Source: Tenrec ecaudatus
Lineage: Eukaryota > Chordata > Mammalia > Afrosoricida > Tenrecidae
NCBI RefSeq assembly: GCF_050624435.1
Contig: NC_134539.1
Span: 47,772,001-47,836,000 of the forward strand
Length of the DNA: 64,000 nt
Direction of reading: 5' to 3'
Below, piece by piece: positions 45,275 to 57,224 of this stretch. The notes below the pieces were generated by a model that saw only the letters and a list, made by a program, of their open reading frames with translations, had not been told where the DNA came from and made no database searches. Each line of letters opens with the position of its first letter. Position 1 is the stretch's first letter. The translations under genes were made by a program, and so were the position numbers.

Positions 45275-45369
45275 TGAAGTAGAGCCCTAAGTTGTGACTG
45301 GGCAGAAACATGCCTGGAATTAAAGCCATTTTCCAGCAGCCCTTGTAACTAGGTGTGACCATGTATGTC

Positions 45370-45640
45370 TTGTTGTCGGAGTCAACCATGGAGTCGGTTT
45401 TGACGCATACCACCCTGTGTACAGCTGAACAAAATCATGCCCCGATCTGCAACGTCCGCCCAGGGTGACCCATTGCTGCAGCCACTGTGTCTTACTGCGG
45501 GGCTCTCTCTTTCTCACTGACATTCTGACTAAGATGATGTACTGCTCCAGGGATGGATCCCTCCTGATAGCGTCCAAAGTCAATGAGATCGCACCAACTT
45601 TTTGGTTAAGGAGCATGCTGGCTCTCCTCCTTCCTTTGTT
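45370..45640 (-). mobile_element. RTE LINE 3' fragment, antisense
   Basis: 'cttgttgtcggagtcaaccatggagtcggttttgacgcatacc' (reversed tail), then 'acattctgactaagatgatgtactgctccagggatggatccctcctgatagcgtccaaag' and 'ttaaggagcatgctggctctcctcctt'. Confidence 0.83.
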
Positions 45641-46307
45641 TTATCCTAGAAGCTCCATGGACACCTGCCCACCATGAGTGAATTCTGCTGACATTTGATG
45701 TAGCAATGGCTCAGCTTCCAGCATCACCCCATGTACAAGCCACCAGAGTACAACATACTGAGAGATGAGTGGTGGGACATATACTTTGGCTCTAGGAAAT
45801 TATATATACATATATATAGTTTATATAATACATTTTTGTTTGGCAGCTTCTAGAAAACTTAGTTAAAAGACAGCTGCTGTCTTTAACCTGTTGCCTCTTT
45901 CCATTTCAGTCTCAGGGTTTCCAAAAGTTCATGGAAAAGTACCAATATATTTTTATTCCATTTTCCCTCAAATATTTAAAGCTCCTTTGTATTCTTTTTT
46001 TTTTAGAAAAGTGTTTATTTGACACCAGTGTTCATTTACAGAGAAATTGCAACCATAGCACACAGAGTTCACATATATTCCACACCTTTGATTTCTAAAA
46101 ATCTTACCTTAGGATGGAATATTGTTTTTGTCTCATGAACCATTATTGATATATGATTACTAAGTCAGTGCATACTTATTCATACTGTCTCATATTTCCA
46201 TAATATCCCTTTTTTCTTTCAAGCCCCATCCAAGATGCCACATTACATTTAGTCATCATGTCTCCATAAAATTCCACCTGACTGTGACAATTCCTCAGTT
46301 TCCTTAT

Positions 46308-49100
46308 TTTTTAAACAGTTTTATTGCCACTCCATCCAATTATCACATAATTCAATGGTTCGATCATATCAAGAAGACTTGTACAATTATTTCTCCCAAT
46401 CAGGTTTAGAACATTTTCTTTCCTTTTCCATGGTTAAATTGTTTTCAAAATGAGTTGGGAAATCACCATCTAGTGCCCCTTCCCCCTCCCACATACCTGT
46501 CCCCTTACCCTCCCTCTCTCCCACCCCCCACTTCTGCCTCCCCTATGAACCCTCGCATCAGTTCTTATCTCTACGCATCTACTTCTTCTGTGCTTCACCG
46601 ACTGGAAAACCCAACAGAAACAATAAAAACAAAATAAAGTGGTAAGGATAAAACAATAACAGAAAGATAAAAATATAAATAATAAGTAAGCAAGAAAAAC
46701 CACTATCAATATTTAAAGGGCCAGGGAAGAAATTTTTGTCATGGAATAAGCAAGTAATACTTGCACCTAGGACAATTTCAGATTGGGTCAAGAGGGAGGT
46801 CAACTGACCCACATCAAGTTGGATCCAGTGTGGTCAGGATTACAATGATCCCCATCTGATAGGAAATCTGTTCGAGACTCTTGCCTGTGGTTTGAGAGGT
46901 TCTGCCAGCGGCTTAATCTGACTAGACACCTACAGATGGGTTTTGGGCTCCCACTGTCCCACATAGCTTTCTACAAATTGAGTTTGAAATTTAGGCTCTG
47001 ATACTTTTCCCTTTGTTATATTTGAATTTTTTTATTGTCATCTTTGGATCACACAAGTTGGTGTGCTTCTTCCACGTGGACTTCGTTGACTCATCGCTTA
47101 GATGGCTGCTTGTTCGAATACAAGACTTTAAGACCCCAGACGCTATTCTGACTGATAGCAGGGTACCATCTGCGGTCCCCACCACACTTTTATGTAGCAC
47201 CCAAATCTTCAGAGATCATTTAATGAAGATAAGTATTGATCAGGGCCATGTTATCAGAACTAACTATTCTTGGATAGGGGCTGGAGTTCATTGGGGCCCA
47301 GAATCCATCTGCTTGTCCCTGGGATATGCACAACTCAGGTTTACTTTGGTGATTGTATTATGACAAATTTAAAACCCGTAAGACCAACTACCCCAACAAT
47401 GGCAACAAACCAACTAGCAGACAACGGAAGACAAAGAAATAAAAATAAGCAAACTAAAGGCAGGGAAACAAAACCTCATAGAAATGGAAAAGTAAAACAC
47501 TGTTAATCATTCACCTGGGGTATAAGGCAATTGAACGTGTAGCATCATCACTTTTTCTAATGACCTATCACTCTGGACACTGCAGGCATGAGGGGTCTAT
47601 GCAAGTACAACTCCACGGTGAGCTGCAACCCATGCGTTGTTACTCCGCCAAGTTTGATCTCCCATTTGCTTGAGCCCTGTCTACCCTAAGCATAGGTACT
47701 GGGGCCAGGGGACGGGGAAGAAGGGGGCTTCCTGGATCAATTCAATCAGTTAAAATCCCTGTCCAACAGATCAAAACCCATCATGTCACTGTGAGGGGGG
47801 CATCAGGTACTAAATAGATGATGATTCTGGATGCTTTTCCATTGAAGACAAAGCAAACCACAGGTTCTTCCCAAGGTCCAAAGCCCACCACTTCCTAAGG
47901 CCCTGGGCAGCCACTCTGCTTCCTCTCCCATCTGAGTTCCCCAGTCCTCTGTCCAAGGTACAGGCACCTTGGAGGCAGGGCTCAGTTCATTCTGCCAGGT
48001 CTCGGGGTTAGGCCATGCTGCCCCAAAGATGAGTGCCCAAGGTCATGAGGGTGTTTACTCCATAGCGTGTTTCCTGAGGGTTGGGTGGAAACATATTGCA
48101 GTGTCTACCTAGGAACATAAAAATCTGGTCCATTGCCCCCCCCCCCCCAGGTTCTCTATAATCATTGTTTGGCATCCCTTCCTGCTGAGAGGTTAATTTT
48201 CCCCAAACACAATACTCACCAACAGAACTACCAGTATCTCCTCCAAAATGTTGACGCTCCTTTCCCCTGGTCTTGACTTGATTTTCCTTCCCAGCAAGGT
48301 TCTCTTTCCATTCTGTGAGATCAGTGAGGCCAGCTCTCTCACAAGAGGGGTATGATCTGCAATTGATAAAGAGAGCTACAGGGTGACAAAGTTACCAGCA
48401 GGGGTCTCAAGGAGCAAAGGCACACAAAGGCATGGCGTTTTTTTCAAGGCAGGTTAATATGCACTTCTTGTCATGTACCCTGAATCTTGTGACAAGTTTC
48501 TACACAAAGGGTTTCTTGACAGCTATCTGAGGTCCACCAAAAACATGAATATTTTAACCTGTTTTTCCACAGACGGAAGGGGAAGATAAAATCAGGAACA
48601 GGGCGTATCAGAATGCTGTGTTACAGCAGCCTCCGAAGGAACAAGAAGGAAAGTATACACTTCAGTTTACAAGATCAGCTCATCCTGCACGTCAGCTCCC
48701 TGAGAAAGACCTGTCAGCCCTTTCCTACAGGACCTGACCGAGCCATCACAAGCGGCAATGATCCTGCTTTCCTCGGAGAAGGAACTGGGGTTCAGTCCGT
48801 CCCAATAATACACTCCGTTACTCAGAAGCCCAGCTCAGTTTTCGGCTCCAGGTTCTCTCTGCTACGAGAATTTGGCACCAACATCTCCAAGTCCAGAGAC
48901 TTGAGCTTGTATTCGTTTCTGGGAGTCCTTCTTAAAACAATTTGCTTCCACGCCTTTGGGGGAGTGATTTCTCCTAGCCTGTCTCAAGTGGATGAGCTTC
49001 TCCCGTTTCCTCCCCTTGAAGGGGTGACCCCAGACAATATGCGGCCTCTTCCTTTAAGGTCGTTCTAGTGAGGTGTGTAAGAGGAAGGTGATGTGTGGTT
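46308..49100 (-). other. L1 3' UTR (long)
   Basis: It includes sequence shared with the 33.3-34.5 kb fragment ('cacacaagttggtgtgcttcttccacgtgg', 'ccccagacgctattctg'). A C14 run lies at about 48136-48149. A 151-codon plus-strand frame at 48613-49068 is not an L1 protein and has no recognisable domain. Confidence 0.7.
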
Positions 49101-50826
49101 CATGGCCAGTAGGTAGCCTTCTCCCCATTCCCACCCCCCGCCTCTTTTGATTTTCAGGAATAGGTCCCTAAGATTTGTTTAATTGGTTTCATTTTACGTT
49201 AGTGGATTCATACAATATCTGTCCTTTTGTGATGGACTTACTTCGCTCAGCATGTTGGTTTGGCACCAGGTCCTTCCGCATCATGCAGTGTTGCATGCCT
49301 TCATCATTGTTCTCTAGGGATGCCGAGTATTCCGTTGTGTGTATGCACCACAGTTTCTTCATCCGTTCTTCCACTGTTGGGCATGTGCGCTGCTTCCAGT
49401 TTCTTGCTGTTGTGAACTGTGCTGCTATGAATATGGGAGAGCATATTCCCACTTGTGTCGTGTCTCTTATTTCCTCAGGGATATATGCCCCATTGTGGTA
49501 TGACTGGATCATATGAGATTTCAATTCCCAGTTGCTTTGTGTTGCCATCTCATTTTCCACAGTGGCTGTATGTATTTACAAATCCGCCAGCAGTGTATAC
49601 GAGTTCCAATCTCTCCACATCCTCTCCTCTGTTTTCAGGTGTGTTTTTTCTTTTCTTTTCTTTTTAAATTTGGGCTAGCATTGTGGGTCTAAAGTGGGAT
49701 CTCATTGTGATTTTCAATTTGCATCTCTGTGATGGCTAGTTATCGTGAGCATTTTTTCAATTGATGGTTAGCCGTTTGTACTTCATTTTTTGTAAACCAT
49801 CTTTTCTCCATTTCTTAATTGGGTCTCATCTTATTTTCTTACTAAGTTGTTGTAGAGTTCTTTATATTTTGGTAATTAGCCCTTTGTCCGATGTGTCATT
49901 GGTAAAAAAAATTTCACAATCTGTGCACTCTCGTTTCACCCTCCTGATAGAGTCCTTTGATGTCCACAAGTAATTTAATTTCAACATTCCACAAGCATCT
50001 ATCTTGTCTTCTGCTGTGCCTCTTCCATTATTCTGAGTAGTCTGTGTATGCCCTGCAATAGGTCTCTTAAGTTTGTTCTCGCCTTCTCATTGATGATCCT
50101 GAGAGCTTTAGGGTTTACATTTATGTCTTTAATCCATCTTGTGTTTGCTTGTGAAGGCGGCAAGGTATGAGTCTTGTTTGATTCTTTTGCATATGGAAAT
50201 ACAGTTTGCCCATCACCATTTGTTGAAGAGGCGGTCTTTCTTCCATTGGATATTTCTAGGTCTTTGTCAAAGATTAGATGGCTGTAGGAAGATGCATTTG
50301 TCTGGGTTTTCTGTTTTGGTCCATTGGTCTATGTATCTCTCAGTGTACCAGTACCAGACTGTTTCGACTACTGTGGCAATGTAGTAGGTGTTTCGGTCAG
50401 GCAGTGCTGGGTTTCCTACTGGGTTCTTCTTCTTAAGAAGCTCTTTGTTATCCTGGATCTTTTGCCTGCTCATATGAAACTGGCAACTAGTTTTCCATTT
50501 CTTTAAAGAATTTATTTGGGATTTGAATTGGTATTGCCTTGTATCTGTAGATGGTTTTGGGTAGTGTCATTTTCGCAATATTAAGTCTGCCTATCCATGA
50601 GCATGGGATATTCTTCAATTTATGTAGGTCTTTTTTAGTTTTTGTAGTAACGTTCTGTAGTTTTCTCTGTGTGGTTCCTTTGTGTCTTTAGTTAAGTTTA
50701 TTCCCAAGTAAGTAATCTTTTGTATGGTTATTGTAATTGATATTGGTTTTCAATGAATGACCTCTTCTTAGCTCTGTTCACTGGTATACAGGAATCCAAT
50801 TGATTTCTGGTTATTAACTCTGTATC

Positions 50827-51087
50827 CTATTTTGTCAAATTCCTCAATTGCACCAGAAGGCTTTCTGTGGAGACTTTTGGGTTTTCTATATATGGGATCA
50901 TTTCATCTGCAAGTGGTGAGAGTTTCACTTCTTCTTTACCTATTTGTGTTCCCTTGATTTCTTTTTGTTGTCTGATGGCTCTAGCTAAAACTTCCAGCAT
51001 GATGTTGAATAAGAGTGGTGAGAGGGGGATTCCTTGCCTGGTCCCTGTTTTCACTAGGAATGTTTCTAGCTTTTCTCCATTGAGCAT
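50827..51087 (-). pseudogene. L1 reverse-transcriptase palm fragment with mutated catalytic site
   Basis: The 86-codon frame preserves [25 protein letters not shown] and [18 protein letters not shown]. The usual F-A-D-D is L-A-D-E here, so the second catalytic aspartate is lost. This is a piece of the ORF2 remnant. Confidence 0.88.
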
Positions 51088-51236
51088 AATTTTGGCTATT
51101 GGGTTCTCATATATGGCATTTAATATGTTGAGAAACCTTCCTTCTATTCCTATTTTATTTAGTGTTTTGAATAAAACGGGTGTTGAATACTGTCAAATAC
51201 CTTTTCTGCATCTTTTGATATGATCATGTGGTTTTT

Positions 51237-51249
51237 ATTTCTTGCCTTT
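51237..51249 (+). repeat. Target-site duplication of the ABHD17A retrocopy, left copy
   Basis: ATTTCTTGCCTTT, identical to 52453-52465. On the minus strand it reads AAAGGCAAGAAAT and follows the decayed A-rich tail of the retrocopy, as expected for L1-mediated insertion. Confidence 0.88.
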
Positions 51250-52452
51250 AAAAAATTTTTAAATCTTTAATTTTTGAGGATCTTTTTCTTTTAGCGTCCA
51301 AAAGGAAAGGAGTGTGTAGCTCTGTCGCCTGTAAATTGTCCGTGGCCCAGGGGAGTGTGGCCAGGCGGGGCTGGCGCCGCCCTACAGTGGGCAGTAGGCT
51401 GCCGGGTGGGCGGGAGTGTGGCCGGGGTTTGATGAGCACAGGCGACGTGATCTTGGACACCTTCTCGATGTTGGGGAATGCATCGAAGCAGTAGGTCTTC
51501 TTGGTATGGGGAAGGCAACGCGCATGCCCGAGGTCAGCGGGGAGTGCAGCACCACAGCAGCGCACTCGGAGCGCGAGGACAGGTCCACGGTGGGCACTGT
51601 GCCAAGGCTCTGTCCATACAGGATGATGCTGACCGGGCTAATGCCATACCTGGTGCGCAGGGCCTGCCAGGCAGCGTCGATGTCGGCGTAGAGGTTCTTC
51701 TCCGAGGGCCTGCCCGAGCTGGCACCATAGCCGGAGTAGTCGTAGGAGACGATGTTACAGTTGAGGCACGTGCCCAGGCCAACATAGAAGCTGCTCATCT
51801 GGCCCAGGTCCACCGCATTGCCGTGGAAGAAGAGAACCGTGTACCTGGCGCCGGGCACACAGCGCACGCACATGCAGGTGACACGACTCCCGCGGCTGCT
51901 CTTGGTCAAAAAGACCTCGATGGTGTCGAGCTCACGCTGGCTGTACTGGAAGTCAGCCCGCTCCGTCAGGTGCAGCTTCCAGCGTCCGGGAGGGCCAGCT
52001 GAAGCCCGAAGGGGGCCCGAGGGGGTGGCACCGGGCCTGGACTCAGGCTCAGGCACCAGCGAGTAGGTGGGCTCCGGCGGCAGCAGGAAGGCAAGCTTGG
52101 CAGCGATTCGGCCGGGGCAGGGCGGGCAGCAGAAGAGGCAGCAGAGCTCGCTCACCCACAGGCCATTCATGGCGGGTGGGCGGCGCCCAGGGGGCGGCAG
52201 GGGTGCTCTGGCCTCCGCCCCAGACAGGAGCCCCGTTAGGAGGCTGCGGCCCAGCCCCATCGCGGTCCAAGCTGCGCCCTCTGGAGGCTGGCAGCCGCAT
52301 GCCGCGGTGCCACAGAGTGGGAAATGCGCCCTGACCCGCGCCCCGGCCCCAGGGCCGCGCTCCATGGTGCCTGGCCGCCCGCCCCTGCGTCGGTCAGTCC
52401 CTCCGCTGCCAGCCCGGCCTCCTGCGCCGCCGCTCCCCCGCGGGCGGAAGTC
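51250..52452 (-). pseudogene. ABHD17A: Processed pseudogene (retrocopy) of ABHD17A
   Basis: ABHD17A is a membrane-associated serine hydrolase of the alpha/beta-hydrolase fold that depalmitoylates proteins such as RAS and PSD-95. The retrocopy has about 280 bp of GC-rich 5' leader. Coding sequence then runs from ATG 52170 with the palmitoylated cysteine cluster ([14 protein letters not shown]), [31 protein letters not shown] and the nucleophile motif GQSLGT (S188; the parent has GQSIGT). It is open for 221 codons to 51508. A 1-base deletion then shifts frame (VAFP | then [25 protein letters not shown] in another frame). After SPVLI the last part, with the catalytic Asp and His, is missing and 3'-UTR-like sequence follows to a decayed A-rich tail. 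No introns are visible. It cannot encode an active hydrolase. The upstream L1 frame fuses in-frame to its leader, which is fortuitous. Confidence 0.93.
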
Positions 52453-52465
52453 ATTTCTTGCCTTT
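52453..52465 (+). repeat. Target-site duplication of the ABHD17A retrocopy, right copy
   Basis: ATTTCTTGCCTTT, a perfect 13-bp match to 51237-51249, directly next to the 5' end of the retrocopy leader. Confidence 0.88.
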
Positions 52466-54449
52466 TTTATATGATGGATTACATCGATTATTTTTCGAAC
52501 ATTGAACCATCCATGCATGCCAGATATGAATCCTGTTTGGTCATGATTAATTATTATTTTTAATATGCTGCTGTATTCTATTGGCCAGGATTTTGTTTAG
52601 GACTGTAGCATCTATGTTCATGAGTGATATAGGTCCATGACATTCCGTCTCTGTGGGGTCCTTGCCTGGTTTGGTTTCAGTGTTACGCTGGCTTCATAGA
52701 ATGCGTTTGGGAGTTTATTGTCGTTGTCTGTGCTCTACAAGGATTGTGTAGTACTGGTGTCAGATCTTTGAATGTTTCGTAGAATTCTCCTGTGAAACTG
52801 TCTGGTCCTGGGCTTTTCTTGGTTGGTAGTTTCTTAAGGACCTGCTCTATTTCTTCTTTTGTTATGGATCCGTTAAATTTTTCCAATATATATTTGGATT
52901 AATTTGAGTGGGTGGTGTGTTCCAGGTTTCTGTCCATTTCTTCTAGGTTGTCTAATTTGTTTGAGTGCAGTTTTTCATAACAGTGCATTTTATTATTTTT
53001 TAAATTTAATTTGGATCTTTTGTAATGTCACCCTTTTCATCTCTGATTCTGGGTATTTGCACCTTTTCTTTTTTGCCCTTTAAGTTTGCCAGTGGTCTAT
53101 TTTATTAATCTTTTCAAACAACCAGCTTCTTGTCTTACTGAGTTTTTCCATTGTTTTTGTTTTCCATATCATTTATTTCTGTTTTGATCTTAAGGTTTCT
53201 TTCCTTCTTTTATTGGAGATGTTATGTTGTTGTCCTTGTTCCAGTTCTTGGAGGTGTGTTACGGTATTGATTTTAGATTTCTCCTCTTTTTTTTCCCCCA
53301 TGTCTGTTGATAGTTATAAATTGACCTCTGGTTACTGCTTTCACTGTGTCCCAAAGGTTTTGATATATTGTGTTATCATTATCACTTGTCTAAAGGAATG
53401 TTTTTAATTGCCTCTTTTATTTGCTTTACTATCCAGTCATTTTTTTAGCATTATGTTGTTCAATCTCTTGTGTTTGTCTTTACGTTTCTTCTCATTTTAT
53501 TGCTGACTTCTAATTGTATAGTTTTGTGATCTGATTGATTGTAGTACCTCAGTTTTTCTTAACTTGTTGAGGCATGATTTGTAGTTTGGGATGTGGTCTT
53601 TTCTTGAGAATGTTCCAATTGTGTTGGAGAAGAATGTATACTATTGTTTTTGGTTTTTTTTTGAATGGAGCATTCTGTATAGGTCTATGAGGTTGTTTTA
53701 ATTGATTTTGTTAGTGAGTTTTTTTTTAATTTTTACTTTTTTCTTGACATTCTGTCTTTCCTTGAGAGTGTTGTATTAAGTCTTCTGTAATTATTGTCAG
53801 TGTGCCTATATCCTTTTTGAATTCTGTGAGGATTTGGTTGCTGTATTTTTGAGGTTATTTCATTGACCAAATATATGTTTATTTTAGTTATAGGCTCCTG
53901 GGCTATTGTTCCCTTTATCATTATGTTGTGTCCGTTCCTATCTCTTTTGATATTGTTTGCCTTGAAGTCTGCTGTCTCAGAGATTAATACTGCCACCCCT
54001 GATCTTTTTTGGTTGCTGTTTGCTTGGTATGCTGTTGTACAGCCACTGATTTTTAATCTGTTCATTTTTGTTTGTGAGTTGTGTTTCTTGCGGGCAGCAT
54101 GTTAATGGGTTTTGTTTTGTTATCTATCCTGCTACTCTCTGTATCTTTCCTGGTGCATTCAGTCCATTAACATTCAGTGAAATTGTTGATATGTATGTAG
54201 CTTGTTTATATGTGTGTGTGATATGTTTGCATATGCATTGTGTTTTAGTTTCTTTGTTCTTCCTGTGTCATCTTCGTGCATTGGGTGTTGTTCTGTGGGT
54301 GTCAGGTGTTGTGGAGAATTGTGTGTTGTTTTCAATCATGTGTATTGTTGCTATTGGATTTTTGGCCACGGTTCTTCAATTAGTACTTCTTGTAGTGGTG
54401 GTCTTGGGAATTCTTTTAGCTTCTTCTTATCTTGGAACACTTTATTTCA

Positions 54450-55160
54450 CCATCATATTTGATGGATAATTTTCCTGGATACATGATTCTAGGTTGGCAA
54501 TTTGTTTCCTCCAGTACCCTGTGTATATCACTACATTGTCTCCTTTCCTACATGGTTTTTGACTACAATAAGCTGGGGTGGGGGTGCGGGTTCCTTTGGG
54601 AATCTCTCCTGGCTGTATTTCTATCAGCTTTCTGAATAATTATATTTTCCTCTTTTAGATAATGAGTAATGGGACAAGTTCTCTTGTAGGACTTGGACTG
54701 TCCTCTGTGCGGACTTATTTTTTTCTTCTTCCTCTTCTGGAATCCTCATAAAACAAAGGTGTTCCTCTAATTGTGTCCCACATAGTTTTCAAGAGTTTCT
54801 CAGTCTTCTTTGCTTTTTTTCATTATTTGTTCTTCTTTTGGGTTGGAATCTATAGATTTGGCTTCCAGCTCACTAATTTGGGGTGCCACCTCTCCAATTC
54901 TATTTCTCTGTTCTTTTATAGGCTCATTCAGTTCCTTTACAGTGTTGTTTAATTCTGCCATGGTCATGTTTGATTTTTGTTTCTTTGTTGGGAATTTCTC
55001 CTGTGAGGATACTAGCTTTCCTATTGTTTCTCTTTTTCTCTCACATTCTTCCTTCAACTGTTGCCTGAGTGCAGTCATCCTTCTTTTAGATTCCTTTTCT
55101 GGTAGGTTCATAGCCTGGTCAATGTCAGGCATTATGTTAAGGTCGGGTTGGTTTTCAATT
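54450..55160 (-). pseudogene. L1 ORF1 remnant
   Basis: The minus-strand frame 54800-55213 has the coiled-coil character of L1 ORF1p (MAELNNTVKELNEPIKEQRNRIGEVAPQISELEAK). It is followed, in another frame, by 'ctgtgggacacaattagaggaacacc' (LWDSIKRTN-like). ORF1p is the trimeric RNA-binding chaperone of L1. The N-terminus is invaded by the (TG)n tract at 55172, and the C-terminal RNA-binding part is frameshifted. Confidence 0.8.
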
Positions 55161-55171
55161 ATTTGCTTCTG

Positions 55172-55193
55172 TGTGTGTGTGTGTGTGTGTGTG
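55172..55193 (+). repeat. (TG)n microsatellite in L1 ORF1/5' region
   Basis: Eleven TG units followed by 'ttcgcgtgcgcacgcacc', an alternating purine-pyrimidine extension. Confidence 0.95.
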
Positions 55194-55199
55194 TTCGCG

Positions 55200-55882
55200 T
55201 GCGCACGCACCAATATCTTCTGATGTTTCCTTGATATCTTAGAGTCTCATAAGGGGTGTTAGGGAGTGTTATGTGGGAGTGGTTAACTCTGTGAGTTGGT
55301 TTAGTGGAGGGGTGGTGGACAGTTGGTATTATATATCTTGGGAGAGTGTTAGATTAGAGGTTAGGGAACTGATCTGGAAGTGGGGGAGAAAGTGTTAGGG
55401 GAGGGAAAGTGAAAGAGGCAGTCCTGTGAAAAATGGGAGGGATCAGGTAGTGTTATTTAGTAGGTTAAAGAAAGGGAGGCCCCTACATGCCTGCTTTGCA
55501 ATGATTGAGGAATGGGTACTAGTATTTGACAGGAAAAAAACTATTTTAAAAAGATAATCATAATATCATAATTTGGTTTTATGAGGCAATGAAGGAGGTA
55601 AGAAAAGATTTTTGATGAGAAGAAAAGTGAAACTAAAAAATAGGCTAATAGTGTTATGGAGTAACACATTAGATATTTAGATTAAAGAAAGGGAAATTAA
55701 AGGAAAAGGCAAGAGACAAAGGTTTTAATAGTATTAGGAAAAATACTAAAGTAAGGCTCAGGAGCCCAGTTAATGTACATTCGCTCAGGCTCTAAGCTTT
55801 CCCCAGAAGCTTATCCTGTTGTGAGTGTTATCTTCTGGGTAGATGGTGTGTTAGGAGACTAGAAAATAAACAAATTAAATGG

Positions 55883-55939
<57 letters not shown>

Positions 55940-56950
55940 TATATATATTCTCCCCTACCTGTCCCCCATCCTCACACATATCTATAAATGGAGAAGTCAT
56001 GATTGAAGATGAATTTTACCAATAATGTACAACTTTGTAAAGTGTGGGAAGGTGTAGGAGTGATAGACACAGAGCAACAAGAATACCAACAGATAGAGCC
56101 AATGGTTCCAAACCTTGCCCTGGCTGGGCTGGGACAGGGGGTGGGGGCGGGCAGCAGAGTTATTTTACACAGTTGGGGACAGTGTCTGATAGTGTGACAT
56201 TTTTACTACCGTATGATCTTGTAGGCTGTCAGAGTAAGGCTGAGATTAAGGCTAGGGGAATGAATTTGGTGTCTGGTATGGCTGGGAATCCTGTTTTCTT
56301 GCGATTTAAATTAATTATCTTGAGAGAATAGATAACGGTGGATGTGGTCAGACAGGGTGGGGTTCGCTCTTTTCAGATGGTGGGGGTGACCAAGTGAAGC
56401 AGGGGATTATCTACCACCTACATAGTTGGCCTAGGAGGGTGGACTAAAGCAATGGCTTACACAGAGGGCAGTCGGTTTATGTCAGAGGCGTGGGGTACTG
56501 ATGTGGACCATGAGTGGGCTCTGGGCCCCTAAAGTTCTGTCTCAAACCTGAACTCTCTGTTTAGACTTAGAAAACCTGCTGCCATTTTCCTGTGTTTTTA
56601 TGCCAATTCTTTGTTAATAAACTAGGCATGAGCAATCCAGAAAGGCTTAACACGTTTAACAAGAAAAGAAATACCCATAGTAGCCCCGTGTTTTAAGGTC
56701 CCGGGTCTTTGGGTGTCTTGAGATTGGGTGGGGGCTATGCTGAGCTATACCTCAGGGAGAAGAGATTAGATTTGTCAAGTGGGTCTGGAGCTCCCTGGGC
56801 TCATGTTCTCCACGTACGCCTGCTCTCAGCTGCCCTGCTGACTCACCCCTACACGGCTTGGTAGGTTGTGTTGTCCCTGCCATTGGGGTATCCACTGGGG
56901 GTATTGTGGCCTGGGAAAAGAAGCCAAGCAATTTTTCTTTCTATCCACCT
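55200..56950 (-). other. Probable L1 5' UTR
   Basis: This region lies beyond ORF1 and shows no other repeat family except the AT microsatellite. It is purine-rich on the plus strand at 55240-55760 and GC-richer at 56340-56900. Assignment rests on position, not on motif recognition. Confidence 0.5.
55884..55945 (+). repeat. (AT)n microsatellite
   Basis: About 23 AT units, then (AC)5 and (AT)5: 'atatatac acacacacat atatatat'. A self-complementary tract that could form a cruciform. Confidence 0.97.
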
Positions 56951-57224
56951 CGGTCCCGGTCTAGTCTCTAAAAATTAAATTACATCCCATTACTCTGCCC
57001 CAACCCCCAACCCCCCTCCAGCCGGCTCCTCGATCTGCAGACCCAGGAATCTTTATGCCACTCATGGTCATGTCTAACTCCAAGGAGAATAAAAATGAAA
57101 AACAAATAACTCTCTTCCCCACTCCACCCCCCCCTCTAAAAACAACCACCCCACAAATACACTGCATTTGAGCTGACCCTGACTCACAGTTATCCCACAG
57201 GGTTCCAAGGCTATAAATCATTGT

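Larger units (their letters stand above)
49190..54200 (-). pseudogene. L1 ORF2 remnant (endonuclease, reverse transcriptase, C-terminal region)
   Basis: Minus-strand frames in order: an endonuclease piece at 53733-54065 (SGVAVLISETADFK, GHNIMIKGTI), the segment before the RT palm at 52683-52886 ([19 protein letters not shown]), the palm at 50827-51087 ([25 protein letters not shown]) and the C-terminus at 49189-49560 (IFIAAQFTTARNWKQ, CPTVEERMKKLW). In an active L1 this protein nicks target DNA and reverse transcribes RNA. Here the catalytic FADD motif reads LADE, and multiple stops and frameshifts separate the pieces. The ABHD17A retrocopy (51250-52452) interrupts it between the HHIKKARN and KNHMIIS segments. 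Confidence 0.88.
46308..56950 (-). mobile_element. Nearly full-length L1 LINE, antisense, containing an ABHD17A retrocopy
   Basis: Its 3' end is at about 46308 ('ttattttttaaacagttttattgcc', reversed A-rich end). A long 3' UTR runs to about 49100, then ORF2 (about 49190-54200), ORF1 (about 54450-55160), and a probable GC-richer 5' UTR to roughly 56900. The 5' boundary is estimated from composition and the next SINE at 57165. Less the 1.2-kb retrocopy it is about 9.4 kb, longer than a human L1, owing to the long 3' UTR and possibly to undetected insertions. All coding frames are broken. Confidence 0.85.

Noticed and set aside
48613-49068. 151-codon plus-strand frame
   Set aside because: It lies antisense to the L1 3' UTR and has no domain or family resemblance.
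51382-52518. 378-codon open frame as a possible intact L1-ABHD17A fusion gene
   Set aside because: The N-terminal part is L1 ORF2 read into a former 5' UTR. The ABHD17A part is frameshifted and lacks two catalytic residues. There is no evidence of a promoter.
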